A stretch of DNA of 64,000 nucleotides from Muscardinus avellanarius (Eukaryota; Chordata; Mammalia; Rodentia; Gliridae): NCBI GenBank assembly GCA_963383645.1, contig OY726557.1:158251599-158315598 (forward strand). Reading direction: 5' to 3'. The notes under the pieces were generated by a model that was not told the DNA's origin, did no database searches, and saw only the letters and a list, made by a program, of their open reading frames with translations. This document shows positions 1 to 11,610 of the stretch, piece after piece (position 1 is the first letter of the stretch; the number at the start of each line of letters is the position of its first letter). The position numbers and the translations under genes are program-made.

Positions 1-402
1 GTGAGGTGTGACAAGCCTTGATCATGGAAATTCTTTGAAAATATCCAGTAAAGTTTTCAAGTTCAAGGGAATCAAGTTTCAGTTGCAAGAGAAAGGTAGA
101 CACTCAATCATTTCTACTTTTTTCTATTTTAGCTATAGAGGTAGAATGTGAAATTATAAATTAGAAAAAATCTCTTTAGCCCACACACATGTTCCAAGCA
201 AGAACCATAATAACTCCATATGAAATTGAAGACAGATGTATCACTAAAGATTCAGTGTAAAACACTCCGTGAATAGGAAAAACTACCAGTCAACAGTGTT
301 GTAATGTACAGAGGGGTTTTATAAGCATTTTAGTCTCTTACTTTTTCCCCCAATAAAATTTTATTGGGTTAAGAACATTTAAGAACTACCCTTGTAATGA
401 TT

Positions 403-606
403 TTTTTCTTTCATGTGGTACTGAGGATTGCACCCAGGAACATTCTACCTCTGAACTACACCCCCATCCCTACTTTATTTATTTATATTTTTATTTTAAA
501 ACAGGGCCTCACTAAATTGCTGAAGCTAGCTGGGAACCTGCATTCCTCCTGTCTCACCTTTCTAAGTACTAGGATTACAAGCCCACACTACCCTACCATG
601 CCCACT
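403..606 (-). repeat. SINE (B1-dID type), old
   Basis: 'gtactgaggattgcacccag' to 'taccatgccc'; diverged copy. Confidence 0.7.
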
Positions 607-782
607 TGTGACAACATTGCGCCATCTATAAGCACAAAGCTAACAGATCTCTAGAATTTATTCATTGTGAACTGAAATGTGTTGATTAACAACTCTTTTT
701 ACTGCTGTTCTTCATCCCAGCCACTGGCAACCACCATGCCACGGTCTGCTTCTTTGTTTGACTACTTTAAATTCCTAACATA

Positions 783-986
783 GGCCAGGCATGGTGACAG
801 ATGCTTGTAATCCCTGAGTTTGGGAGGCGGAAACAGGAGGATCGCACAGGTCGAAGCCAGCCACCCTGGCTTAAGAGACGCTGTTTCCAAATAAAAATAT
901 AAAAAAATAGGTCTGGGAGTGTAGCCCGGAGATAGAAGGGTTTCCAGGAACCCCAGTACCACCAATAAATAAAATAAATAAATAAT
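783..986 (+). repeat. SINE, subtype B, with TSD
   Basis: 'ctggcttaagagacgctg' and 'ctgggagtgtagcccgg'. TSD AAATTCCTAACATA at 769-782 and 987-1000. Confidence 0.92.
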
Positions 987-1099
987 AAATTCCTAACATA
1001 AGTGAAACCATACAGTATTTGTCTTTCTCTAACTGGGATTATTTCACATAGTGTAATGTTCTCTGGGTTCACCAAGGTTAACCTCCAATTCCCCATCCT

Positions 1100-1101
<2 letters not shown>

Positions 1102-1140
<39 letters not shown>
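1102..1140. repeat. (GT)n microsatellite
   Basis: Uninterrupted GT run of about 19 units. Confidence 0.95.
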
Positions 1141-1141
<1 letters not shown>

Positions 1142-1357
1142 ATTTCCATCTCTATTATAATCTGCCAGTTGTAAAACAAAGGATGTGTTAATAAGATAAA
1201 CCAGCGAACATAGTTCTTTAAAAATAAGACAGGACGATACAGACTTGTAATCCCAGTACTCAGGAGGCTGAGACAGAAAAGATCACAGCCACAGTTTCTG
1301 AGGTTTGTGTACCAGTATTGGGAATGGCCTAGGAAGATTTGAGAAAGCTATGGTTAT

Positions 1358-1976
1358 TGTTGCGGGGGGGGGGGGTGGGTGGGTGGGATGTGCGTGGTGT
1401 GTGTGTGTGAAGTAATCCCCCCCCCACCACCACACAAACAGACAAACAGAAAAGCCGTGGATTCTTGTCCTAAGCTAAGAATAAGTATTCATTGCTTGGA
1501 CAGCTGCTGAAGATTTAAAGAAGTTTATTAAAAAGATAGAAATACAGAAAATAGAAATACAGCCCCATGCCAAGATGGCATGAGGGGATGACTCGAATGA
1601 GTACACCAAAGGGCGTGACTCTGACATAGTGAACCTATGTCCCTGTAAGGTACCTCCCCTTGCAAGGTGTGGTGAGGTGTCTCCTTTCATGGAGGGCAAG
1701 GCCAAACCCTGCCCCATCCCCCTAGCTCATCATGTAGATCTGTCTTTAGAAAGAGGAAGCCCTAGCTCTCCTCTATTGACTTGTTAAGTACTTTGAGCTA
1801 GGTTGATTTACATTGGAATAGCTGCCTGTTTTGGGCAGAAACCAAGTCCTTTCTTTACCCATGTCTGCCTCCATTTTAACACAACTATTTTGAGATATAC
1901 CACTTATTTTCTTTTGAAATATATTAATAATCAGAGCTTTCCCAAATCTTCCTAGGCCATTCCCCATACTGACACA
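1358..1976 (-). mobile_element. Solo LTR, same family, nested in the 1308-2812 LTR
   Basis: On the minus strand it runs from TGTGTCAGTATGGGG to ...CGCAACA. Exact 5-bp TSD GTTAT (1353-1357 and 1977-1981). Its inner end contains a poly-G run (1364-1375) and GT-rich sequence that look like post-insertion slippage. Confidence 0.9.
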
Positions 1977-2348
1977 GTTATTATATTTCAAAAATCTGTG
2001 AAAGGACTTGGTTTCTGCCTAAAAGCAGGCAATTATTTCAATGTAAAATTAACCTAGCCAAAGGCAATTAGCAAGTCAATAGGAGAGGTGAGGTAGGGCT
2101 TCCTCTTTCTAAAGACAGATCTACATAATAATCTAGCTAGGACAGACCTTCCACCTTCCTGAAAGGAGACACCTTGCCACACCTGGCTGGGGGAGGTACC
2201 TTAAGGAGACGTTCACTATGTCAGAGTTACATGCATGAACAAGATGGAGGTCATGTGTATAAAAAAAGCCGGGTCCATGTGTGTCCCTTTGATGTATTCG
2301 CTCGAATTGCCCCCTGCCCCCTGAGCCATTTCTGAATGGCATGGGGCT

Positions 2349-2576
2349 TTTTTTTTTTTTTTTTTTTTGGTGGTACTGGGGGTGGAACCCAGAGGCTTTC
2401 TACCTCTGGGCTATACTCCCAGACCTTTTTTTTTTTAATATTTTATTTGGAAACAGGGTCTCATTAAGTTGCTGAGAGCCTCACTAAGCAGCTGAGGCTG
2501 GCTTCAAACCCGTGCAATCCTCCTGTCTCAGCCTCCCAAGCGCGGGGATTACAAGCGTGCGCCACCACGCCCGGCT
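2349..2576 (-). repeat. SINE, subtype C, inside the LTR
   Basis: TSD TGGCATGGGGCT at 2337-2348 and 2577-2588. Inserted into the R hairpin region of the LTR. Confidence 0.92.
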
Positions 2577-3001
2577 TGGCATGGGGCTCTAACTGTCTTC
2601 TGTATTTCTATCTTTTTAATAAACTTCTTTAAATCTTCAGCAAGAGTCCAGGCCAATGTGTTTTTACTCTTAGCTCAGGACAAGAACCCACTGTTTTTCT
2701 GTTTTTGGTTGTTTTGGGTTTTGTTGTGGTTTGAGGGAAATTGTGTCTGGGACCCTAACAGGGGTCCCCTGGGAGAGTTTCCCCACACCCATAACATTCC
2801 CACACCATAACAGTTTGCAGCCAGCCTCAGCGACTTAGTGAAGCCCTCTGCAACTTAGTGAGAACCTGTTTCAAAATAAATTATAGGGCTGGAGGTGTAG
2901 CTTAGAGGCAGAATGCTCCTGAGGTCAATTCCCAGAACCACATACACAGATAATAATAAAAAAAAAAGACTAAAAAAAATTGTCTTTAAAAATGATTTGT
3001 A

Positions 3002-3212
3002 GCCGGGAGTGGTGGTGCATGCATGTAATCCCAGCATTTGGGAGGCTGAAACAGAAGGATTGCGGTTCATGGCCAGCCTCAGCTTCTTGGTGAGATTCTT
3101 TGCAACTCAGTGAGACCCTGTTTCAAAATAAAGAATAAAAAAAATAAAGCTGGGGGTTCAGCTCAGAGGTAGAATGCCCCTGGGATTCGTCGCCAGTACT
3201 GAAAAATAAAAT
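3002..3212 (+). repeat. SINE, subtype A
   Basis: 'tagccgggagtggtggtgca' to 'cgccagtactg'. Confidence 0.9.
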
Positions 3213-3647
3213 TTGTTTCATCTGATGATGCAGCTCTAAGGAAACAGCATTCCCAGTCACTTTCTTTTTTATTCTCTACTTCTTTCCTTTAATCTGTGTG
3301 GCTCATAGGTGCTTTTGCCATGACTAATTGCCAAGTTAGGAAATGAGGTGTAAGCCCTTATGAAGTCAGTTCATCCAGCACCTGCAGGAAGTGTCTTCAC
3401 CAGGAGCTGAAGAAACTCAAGGACCCTGGGACGTGGGGGTTTATACAGTGAAGAAGAGTGGAAGTAACTGGGTTGCAGACATCCTTGGGAAAAGGGGCAT
3501 TTTGTTTTAAGTCTCAGAAGAAATACTTCTGGTGTATTTTATCATTAAATATGAAAAGGAGTGTTGATTTAAGATTACTGTATATTTATATTAAAGAAAT
3601 GTCTGCAATCCTGCTTTTAAAGAGTTTTTATTTTTAATTTCTTTTCA

Positions 3648-3765
3648 GTTGCACTAAGTTGCAAAGGGCCTCACTAAATAGTAGCTGAAGCTGTCCTCAA
3701 ACCATGGTCCTCTGGTCTCAGCCTCCCAAATTCTGGGATTACAAGTGTGTGCCACCATGCCCAGC
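3648..3765 (-). repeat. SINE head fragment
   Basis: Lacks the ID-like module; ends 'caccatgcccagct'. Confidence 0.75.
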
Positions 3766-3854
3766 TTTATTTTTAATATTTTCTGAGTTGAAATGCAAAA
3801 CAAAACAGTTGTATCATGTTACATAGCAATTTTTATTTCTATTTCAATTTTGTG

Positions 3855-3991
3855 TGTGGGGGGGTGTGGGGATGGAACTCAGGGGCATTTAACCTCCAAG
3901 CTACATCCCCTGCCCTATTCTTTATTCTTTATTTTGAAACCGGGTCTCACTGAGTTGCAGAGGGCCTCACTAAGTAGCTGAGGCTGTCCTA
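3855..3991 (-). repeat. SINE tail fragment, subtype A
   Basis: ID-like module and part of the body only; head missing. Confidence 0.75.
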
Positions 3992-4191
3992 GTAATTTTT
4001 AAAGTCATCTCCTATGCTGGGCATTTAGGTAGTTTCAGTTATTCACTATTTTACAGGATGACTGGCATGAAGAACTCTGTACGTAAATCCACTTAAGAAA
4101 ATGTGTCACCAAGCACTGAGGAACAGTATTTAACGGCAAAGTGTCTCAGAGTAGAATAAGGACAGAATTACTAGCAGAAAAAGCCTTGTGA

Positions 4192-4396
4192 GCCAGGCGT
4201 GGTGTCAGACACTTATAATCCCAGCATCTGGGAGGCTGAGACAGGAGGATCATGATTCTCGGCCAGCCTCAACTACTTAGTGAGGCCCTTTGCAACTCAG
4301 TTGAGACTCTGTTTCAAAATAAAGAATAAAATATAGAGGGTGTAGCTCCAAGGTAGAATGCCCCTGGGTTCCATCCCCAGTACTGGAAAAAAAAAA
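4192..4396 (+). repeat. SINE, subtype A
   Basis: 'gccaggcgtggtgtcagaca' to 'ccccagtactgg' and A-tail. Confidence 0.9.
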
Positions 4397-5809
4397 GCCT
4401 TTTGAGGTCAGTTCTTGTTAGCATTGGAAGCTGGTCAGAAAGGGTCTGAGTCAGAACAGCCAGCAAAGCTGAAAATAAACAGGGATCTTATTGACTGGTA
4501 GGAGTAGAATGGAAGTGAGAAAGAAAATCCCTGAGCTGTTTACAAAGTCACACAGGGCGCTCACATAGGAACAGGACATCCGCTTCTAATGGATGAATGA
4601 AAGTCAATACTCCCCACCCATTGCACTTTTTTTTTGGTATGGCATCCCTACATATTTGCAAAAAGCTGATGCTAAGAATTTTTAGAAGCTTAAGATTTTA
4701 GATTTGTAGGAATAGTACATGCTTTGTCCTAACCCTAGGTAGTTTTTGATGTTATATTTCTTGACTAATTTAAGGTATACTTCCTCTTTTAGCTATTGGC
4801 CAGCTACACTGTTTTTGAAGGAGCAGATTTCCACAAACATGGTGCTGGCTGGAATTGGTCCACAAGTAGAATCTCATCAAGTGTGAGTGAACTGAATGGA
4901 AATTTTTATATTCAGTCCGGGAAAATTTGTATCTAGACTTAAGAGGTTATTAACTGTTGCGGAGTATAAATATTTTAAGTAGGAACAGGGCATACCCAGT
5001 CAATAAATCTTTGTTAACTAGACTTGATTTATTACATAAAAAACAGTAATGAACTAGTATACTGAAAGGAGTAATAAGATGAGCTTACCTTAGTGGGGAG
5101 GGTGAAAAGCATATAATCAGAATACTAGGAGAAAGAACTTAAGTTTGCAGATGGGGAGCAGTGTAAGTCATAATGGCTATACATAAAATGAAAGATCTAA
5201 AGGTCCAAAAAAGTACCATTATATATATTTGGGGTCATTTAGAACATTTTTGTAGTTAGAACATTTTTGTCATTATTTAATATGATAAATGATTGGGAAG
5301 TTTTGTAATGTTATGCTAAATGGAATAATAACAATATTATTATAAGTATAATTTCAAATAGGTAAAGTAAAACATATGCATAAGAAAAAGAATAAAAATA
5401 TATCAATATGTTATTAGTGGTTGTTTCTAGAAATTAAGCTACAAATAAGGCTTTAGTTTTCAGTTTTTTATCTTTTAATTTTTCCATACTATATATATAT
5501 ATATGTATATATATGTGTGTGTGTATATATATATATCTTTGAAAAATGGAGATGAGGGAAGATAGGCATCTTTTTAATGTCTTTTTAACCCAGAAGTTGA
5601 TTAAAATACTTTTTTAAAGATCTCTCCATAAATTTCCTCGTTCCTTATTACTTGGTAAATTCTGGAGAAATGATGAACTCTACTAAGACTAGTCTTAAAG
5701 AGATTGTGTCTGGGTTAGACTTTTTCTCCACGTCATTCATTTACTAACCATTACCTAAACCTAGATTTCTATTTTTCTATTTATTTTCTATTTTTTCCTT
5801 TGTTATTTG
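4397..5809. other. Intergenic, nothing recognised
   Basis: AT-rich unique sequence; only a mixed (TA)n/(TG)n tract at 5491-5537 stands out. Confidence 0.6.
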
Positions 5810-5937
5810 TTTGTGGCCCAGGAGATTGACCCCAGGGGCACTCTGATCTACTCTCCCAGCCACTTTTATTTTTTCAATCAATCTGCTTCAGTCTTCCAAG
5901 TACTGGGATTATAGACATACAATACTATGTCTGATTT
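5810..5937 (-). repeat. Degraded SINE
   Basis: 'aagtactgggattatagaca' and 'gagattgaccccagggg' remain. Confidence 0.5.
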
Positions 5938-6114
5938 ATTTCTATTTTCAAATACTAAAAGCCACACACATGTAAAAGCCACATACATACGCTTCCAGCA
6001 ATACCTGGACAAATTTGAATGTAGAACTTTAGACCCCACCCAAGATTTGCTAAATCAGAATATGGATTTTAATTGAGATACCCATTGATTCACAGGCACG
6101 TTCAAAGTGCATGG

Positions 6115-6326
6115 GCGAGGTGTCCCACACTTGTAATCCCAGTATTCGAGAGGCTGAGACCTGGAGGATCGCGGTTCATGGACAGCCTCAGCTACTTAGT
6201 GAGGCCCTCTGCGACTCAGTGAGACCCGGTTTCAAAATAAAGAATAAAAAATAGGGCAGGGGGTGTAGCTCGGAGGTCAAATGCCCCTGGGTTCCATCCC
6301 CAGACCCACAAAAAAAAAAAAAAAAA
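6115..6326 (+). repeat. SINE, subtype A
   Basis: TSD of about 11 bases (AAGTGCATGGG / AAGTACATGGG). Absent from the duplicate at 7135. Confidence 0.9.
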
Positions 6327-6392
6327 GTACATGGGCTAGACAACTTTAGTGTATGTTTGTTAAATGATACAGAATAAGAAGGAGATGATAGA

Positions 6393-6609
6393 GCCAGGCA
6401 CACACTTGTAATCCCAGCATTCTGGAGGCTGAGACCAGAGGATCATGGTTTGCAGACAGCCTCAGCTACTTAGTGAGGCCTTCTGCAACTAAGTGAGACC
6501 TTGCTTCAAAAAAATAAAAAATAAAAAATAGGGCAAGGGGTATAGCTCGGAGGTAGAATGTCCCTGGGTTATATCCCTAGGCCTAAAGAAAAGAAAAAAA
6601 GAAAAAAAA
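6393..6609 (+). repeat. SINE, subtype A
   Basis: TSD around GAGATGATA at both ends. Absent from the duplicate at 7135. Confidence 0.9.
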
Positions 6610-7134
6610 ATATGAGATGATAAAAGTAAATGAGTAAAACCTGTAATAAGATGAAAACACCATATAGTGTAGAGTTAAAGTTTGTGATGTTTACCTTGAA
6701 ATAAGCACTCAACAGATGTGCTTTTGTTTCATCACTGTTTCACATATTTAATGAATAACCTGAATTAAAGGCTCAATGTATGCCAATTGTGAGAACTAAG
6801 CATAAATGTCATCTTTTTCTCCATTGTTTTCAGATACTTAGCAACCGTAACCGATCGTTTTTTGTTGCTTTGGATTAATTTATAAATAGATATTACAGAT
6901 CACTGTACTTTCTTCCCCATTTTAAATTGAGAAACAAGCTTGGATTTCTTCAGTGTTCTTCAAATGTTAGGAGAAAGAGGCTTCTTCCCAGTGAAACATT
7001 GAATCCATCTTATCCTGGGATAGAAAAGAATATGTGAACAAATAAGTAAGTGTTTTCCTGTGCGGAGATGCTCCTTAAATTTCATCTCAATTTGACTTAA
7101 TTTTCCCAGTGCCATTTCATTTGGTGGAGTGGAA

Positions 7135-7441
7135 TGTAAAAGCCACATACATAGGCGTCCAATTAACTGGGAAAAACTCCAAGTCTTTCAGACCCTCCCT
7201 GCTGGAGCAGTCTCCAGCCATATGGCATTGGCAATACCCGGGCAAATTTTGAATGCAGAACTTCAGGCCCCACCCCAGTCGTGCTGAATTAGAATATGGA
7301 CTTTAATAGGATACCCATGTGATTCGTAGGTACATTCAAAATTAGCACGGGCTATCCAACTTTAGTATTTGTTATATGGCACAGAATAAGAAGGAGGTGA
7401 TAAAAGTAAATCAGTAAAACCTGTAGTAAGATGGAAGCACA
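7135..7441 (+). repeat. Local duplication, copy 2 (empty at both SINE sites)
   Basis: Partner of 5971-6664. It has about 76 extra bases near its left end that are missing in copy 1, and lacks both SINEs. Confidence 0.7.
7195..7370 (-). mobile_element. MER5/MER58-like hAT relic (copy 2 of a local duplication)
   Basis: 'gcagaacttcaggccccacc' and 'tgctgaattagaatatggac' fit non-autonomous hAT-Charlie elements. A related copy lies at about 5995-6150. Confidence 0.5.
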
Positions 7442-7529
7442 ATGATTTGGACTTCTAATTCAGGATGTCTCCTGTTTCCTACTAAAACTTGCTTTAGAAT
7501 TATATTGAGATTATAATGGATCTAAATTT

Positions 7530-7756
7530 AAAATTTATTTATTTATTATTTTATTTTATTTTCGGTACTGGGGATGGAACCCAGGGGCATTCTACCTTTA
7601 AGCTATACCCCCAGCCCTATTTGTTTTATTCTTTATTTTGAAACAGGGTCTCACTGAGTTGCAGAGGACCTCACTAAGTGAGGCTGGCCGCAAATCACAA
7701 TTCTCCTTTCTCAGCTTCCCAAGTACTGGGATTACAAGCATGAGCCACACACCTGG
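7530..7756 (-). repeat. SINE, subtype A
   Basis: TSD CTAAATTTAAA on both sides. Confidence 0.9.
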
Positions 7757-9109
7757 CTCTAAATTTAAACTTTAGTTGATGATGGTAAGTGCTGGAAGAG
7801 TCACAACTATCATGATCATGCTACTCATGAGAAAAAGACAGCACAAGTGAATAGGAAAATAAAATTATGTAAGTTTTGATTGAATGATCTAACTAGAACA
7901 AGTGTATGGGAGCTCTCAGAAATAATGTAATGCACAAGGAACCTCAAAGAGAATGTTAGTTCCAAAATGTGTATAAAATATATGTAACTTCATAAATCAC
8001 ATACTGAAGATAGTAGGTTCCATTGTCTTTCCCCTTGTTGTTTGCATTCTGTTAAATTTAATAAGTAGAGAAAACCATACACTTTTGTGGAGTGGGAGAT
8101 GTATGATGGTTAGAAGCAAGAAGATTCCAAACATAAAGCAGATGTTCAACATATATGTTTTGGTTAATGTAGTCACTCATCAGTCATTCTTGTGACAAAT
8201 AGCCATCGAGCACCTAATCTTCCAGGCATTATGATAAGCACCAAATACACAGTGATGAAAATGAGACACAATCCCTTGCCTTCAGGGAACTTCTGATAGT
8301 GTGGGAATTACTAGGGACAATTGTCTGTAGATATTTTACATCTATATTTCTGTGAATAGAATCATTTTTCATTGAGAAGATTTTTCTAATTCTTAGTTAT
8401 CAGTCTGATTCATATGGGTTGATCAATTATTATTGTATAGCAGATAGTAGCAGTGATATCCTATGGCAAAAATATAACCAGTGCCTTACAGAGGTGAAAC
8501 TAAGATATGTCCTTACATACCGTGGCATGATCACTGTAAAGGTTGGGTATGAACTAGGGATAGAGGGCTAGGCGACCAGGAAGACAGTGCATGAATAATA
8601 ACAGTAGGATCCAACAGAACAGGTCTCTTCTAAATTATATGGATGAAATCAATATCATGATGGTCAACGCCAACCACATTTCTTATCATCAGATCCCAAT
8701 TGGTGAATTGGATCATTTATTGGACTTGTATGCCATTAAGTAAAGATAATTTATTCTTCAACAAGTCTTATAATATGCATTTAGGAAGCCATCCATCTTT
8801 AAAAGAAATTGCTTTGTGAATTTTCTTAGAATGATGAGCTTTTCCACTATAAATGAGACCTGAGAAAATAAACAGAAAGTTCAGAAAAACAGCCTTTAAC
8901 AGGCAAGTGGCCCAGATTTGGCTTGAATCAACTCTTACTCCAGGATAATGACATCTTTGTAGATTATAAGTACAGTTGACTCCCAGATCCCAAACTCTGC
9001 CTTCCCAATACTCTGGCATTGTGCCTATTTAACCAAAGCCCCATGACCAACTAATTCCACCTTCATTACCCAGGGATTAGATTTTCTGCCATAATGACCC
9101 AGATGCTTG
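7757..9109. other. Intergenic, little recognised
   Basis: Mostly unique. 8170-8310 ('cgagcacctaatcttccagg') resembles an ancient L2/MIR-type relic. Confidence 0.4.
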
Positions 9110-9250
9110 GAAGCCAGATGGACAAGGGTTTGTAGTTTGGGTTCTACTACTTCTATGCGTGGACTCCTAGGTAATGAAGTGTCTCCGTGCCTCAGTATTC
9201 TTACCCAGGGAATAGATATTATAATTCTCAACTCATGTTAGAACTGTATA
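9110..9250 (+). repeat. Degraded MIR relic
   Basis: 'gaagtgtctccgtgcctcag' and 'ggaatagatattataattctc' resemble the MIR 3' half. Confidence 0.45.
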
Positions 9251-9277
9251 TTTAACTCACGTTAAATAACTATATAA

Positions 9278-9484
9278 GGCCGGGCGTGGTGGCACATGCT
9301 TGTAATCTCTGCGCTTCGGAGGCGGAGACAGGAGGATCACGCAGGTTCGAAGCCAGCTATACTGACTTAAGAGACCCTGTTTCCAAATAAAAATATAAAA
9401 AATAGGTGCCTGGGAGTGTAGCCTGGAGGTAGAAGGGTTTCCAGGAACCCTAGTACCACACACACAAAAAAGAAAACCAAAAAA
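9278..9484 (+). repeat. SINE, subtype B
   Basis: TSD AACTATATAA on both sides. Confidence 0.92.
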
Positions 9485-9537
9485 AACTATATAAAACATT
9501 CACTGTCATGTGTGGCATGTGGTAAATACTGGCTTCT

Positions 9538-9594
9538 TTACTATTATTACTACTACCATTATTATTATTGTTGTTGTTGTTGTTATTGTTGTTG

Positions 9595-9635
<41 letters not shown>
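9538..9635. repeat. (TTA/TTG)n microsatellite
   Basis: Mixed trinucleotide tract, about 30 units. Confidence 0.95.
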
Positions 9636-9636
<1 letters not shown>

Positions 9637-9874
9637 CCAGGGCTCCAGATCTGGTTCCTGTTTGCTAGATGGACCCCATTTAGTAGCACATTTTGGTTTT
9701 GGTTTTTAATGTCATGTCTCAAGTTCCTGGCAGCTCTGGTTCCCCCCACGGAACCCATGTCCTAGAGGCTGTGTCCCTGGTGGCCTCTCTGTGGCACTGT
9801 CGCTACACTCTCACTTGACTCATGTTCATAGACTCCCAGCTCCTGGGCACTGCTTGGTTCAGGGATGCCATAGT

Positions 9875-10200
9875 TGCTAGTGGTTGAAAGTATGGACTCT
9901 GGAGATAGGCTACCTGGGTTCAAACCCCAGCATTTCTACTCGCTGAGTGGCACTGGGTAAATTATTCATCCTTAGCCAGGTGTGGTGACACCATTTATAA
10001 TTCCAGTACTTGGGAGACTAAGATAGGAGGATTACAAGTTCAAAGCCATTCTCAGCAATTTAGCAAGATCATTTTTCAAAATAAAAAATAAAATAAGGCT
10101 CAGAATATAGCTCAGAAGTAGAAGGCCCCTGGGTTCAATCCCCAGTACACTCCCTCCCCCAAATTATTCACTTTCTCAGCTTCTCTTTTTTCTTTTTAAA
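9875..10200 (+). repeat. MIR relic split by a younger SINE
   Basis: 'agtatggactctggagatag', 'ctacctgggttcaaacccc' then, after the SINE at 9974-10160, 'aaattattcactttctcagc'. Confidence 0.65.
9974..10160 (+). repeat. SINE in a MIR relic
   Basis: TSD AAATTATTCA on both sides; diverged body. Confidence 0.88.
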
Positions 10201-10210
10201 ATGAATTATA

Positions 10211-10390
10211 GCCAGAAATGGTGGCACATGCTTGGAATCTCAGTTCTTAGAAGGCTGAGACAGGAGACTCTTAGGTTTGTGGCTAGCCTCAGACACTTAG
10301 TGAGGCTCCATTTCAAAATAAAGAATAGGGCTTGGGGTGTAGCTCAGAGGTAGAATGCCCCTGGGTTCAATTCCTAGTACTGCCATAATA

Positions 10391-10429
<39 letters not shown>
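10211..10429 (+). repeat. SINE with (AAAT)n tail
   Basis: 'agccagaaatggtggcacat'; tail is a run of AAAT units from 10389. Confidence 0.88.
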
Positions 10430-11011
10430 AAATTATGTGTTTCATGTGATTATTGTATAAAGATTGAATAGAATAATATATGTTCTATACATAAGAACCA
10501 GAATATGTGATGCTGTCTAACATCTGCTATTATGATTCACTTCCTGGGTAAGAGTACCCACACTTGCCTTTTACCTGCTTCTTGCTATTGACCCAGAGTC
10601 GTCACTCGGTTATAGATTAATTTCCAGGTCACATATCAATACTGGCATATCCCTACATTCTACAGACAATGTGCTTCCACATTTAAGCCTCTACCTTCCC
10701 CATGCCCTGCTATAATATTCCTGGCAGACAATGTCTATCACAGTGAGGAATGAGGAATATATTGTTCAAAGCTTCTGTCTGTTGAGGAGCAGCACACTGG
10801 CCCAGCCTGGTGACTGCTTACCTGGAATAGCTGAAACTAAGGAGCCAAGTGAATACCTTGTCTTGATCTTCCTTACTCCCCTCATTTCCCATCCTCATTC
10901 CCACTGGTCAACAAAGACCAGCAATCTAGAAGAAAGGACAGAGCAAGATTCCTGTTCCCAGAGGCTCACTGTATGCTAGAAAGCTTTTTGTGGACAAAAA
11001 GTGAAGAAAAA
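10430..11011. other. Intron of C11orf97 or downstream, nothing recognised
   Basis: Unique sequence; an 82-codon open frame at 10731 has no family resemblance I can name. Confidence 0.4.
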
Positions 11012-11235
11012 AGCCAGGTATGGTGGTACACACCTGTAATCTCAGCACTTGGGATGCTGAGATGAGAAGATTATAGGTTCAAGGAAAGCTTCAGCATCTT
11101 AGTGAGCCTCCATTTCAAAACAAAAAATAAAAAAGACTAGGGACATAGCTTGGAGGTAGAATGCCCCTGAGTTAAATACCCAGTACCACCAAAAGAAGGA
11201 AGGAAGGAAGGAAGGAAAGAAGGAAGGAAGGAAAA
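11012..11235 (+). repeat. SINE with (AAGG)n tail
   Basis: Diverged SINE ending 'ccagtaccacc' then GGAA-rich tail. Confidence 0.85.
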
Positions 11236-11484
11236 GATAGGGTAGGTCAGGAGCAAAGTCTGGGTAGGAATGTTCAGTGTATTCATGAAAGCACACTGGT
11301 TAGATGACTTTTAATGTCTGAGTTTCACAATAATGTAATGTGGCTAAGCAAAATGTAATCTGAGAGAAATGGGACAGGAAAAGGTTGAATGTTGATTGAG
11401 ATCTTTAAACAGTATATACCACTGGTTTGTAAATTGTACAGGACCCTCAGGGGCATGGGTGGAAGTCAAAGGTCAGGGTCTTAC

Positions 11485-11610
11485 TTCTCGGCCCTCCGTG
11501 CCTTGAGTAGTACTTGGCTTGTGGTAGCAAACAGTTTCTGCTTGGCAGTCCTGGCTTCAGGCCTCCCACTGGGAGATTCCTTTTAATGCTCCAAATCCCT
11601 TCCAGGGCCA
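11485..11610 (-). CDS. C11orf97: C11orf97 coding exon 3
   Basis: A 126-nt exon after a 'attgacag' acceptor. It codes the Gly/Pro/Tyr-rich conserved C-terminal part (LPVGGLKPGLPSRN, QAKYYSRHGG) and ends at a GTAAGA donor with one base left over. The minus-strand frame stays open 36 nt past this donor, so a last-exon read-through is an alternative. Confidence 0.8.

Larger units (their letters stand above)
1308..2812 (+). mobile_element. Solo LTR of an endogenous retrovirus, interrupted twice
   Basis: Starts TGTACCAGTATTGGG, ends CCATAACA, and has an exact 5-bp TSD GTTTG (1303-1307 and 2813-2817). It is split by an antisense LTR of the same family (1358-1976) and by a SINE (2349-2576). TATAAAA at about 2258 and AATAAA at about 2618 are present. 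No internal viral genes are found. Confidence 0.9.
1228..2968 (+). repeat. SINE split by the 1308-2812 LTR
   Basis: Head at 1228-1307 ('gtaatcccagtactcaggag'); body and ID-like module resume at 2818-2968 ('cagccagcctcagcgactta'). The LTR's GTTTG TSD lies at the break. Confidence 0.88.
5971..6664 (+). repeat. Local duplication, copy 1 (carries two SINEs)
   Basis: Shares 'gtaaaagccacatacata', 'ccacccaagatttgct', 'cagaataagaaggag' and 'aaaagtaaatgagtaaaacc' in order with 7135-7441. The two SINEs at 6115 and 6393 are absent from copy 2. Confidence 0.7.

Noticed and set aside
9450..9765. Open frames coding poly-Asn, poly-Tyr or poly-Leu
   Set aside because: Products of the (TTA/TTG)n microsatellite.
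1..11400. FUT4 gene, expected next to C11orf97
   Set aside because: No long GC-rich fucosyltransferase frame is present; it probably lies beyond the left edge.
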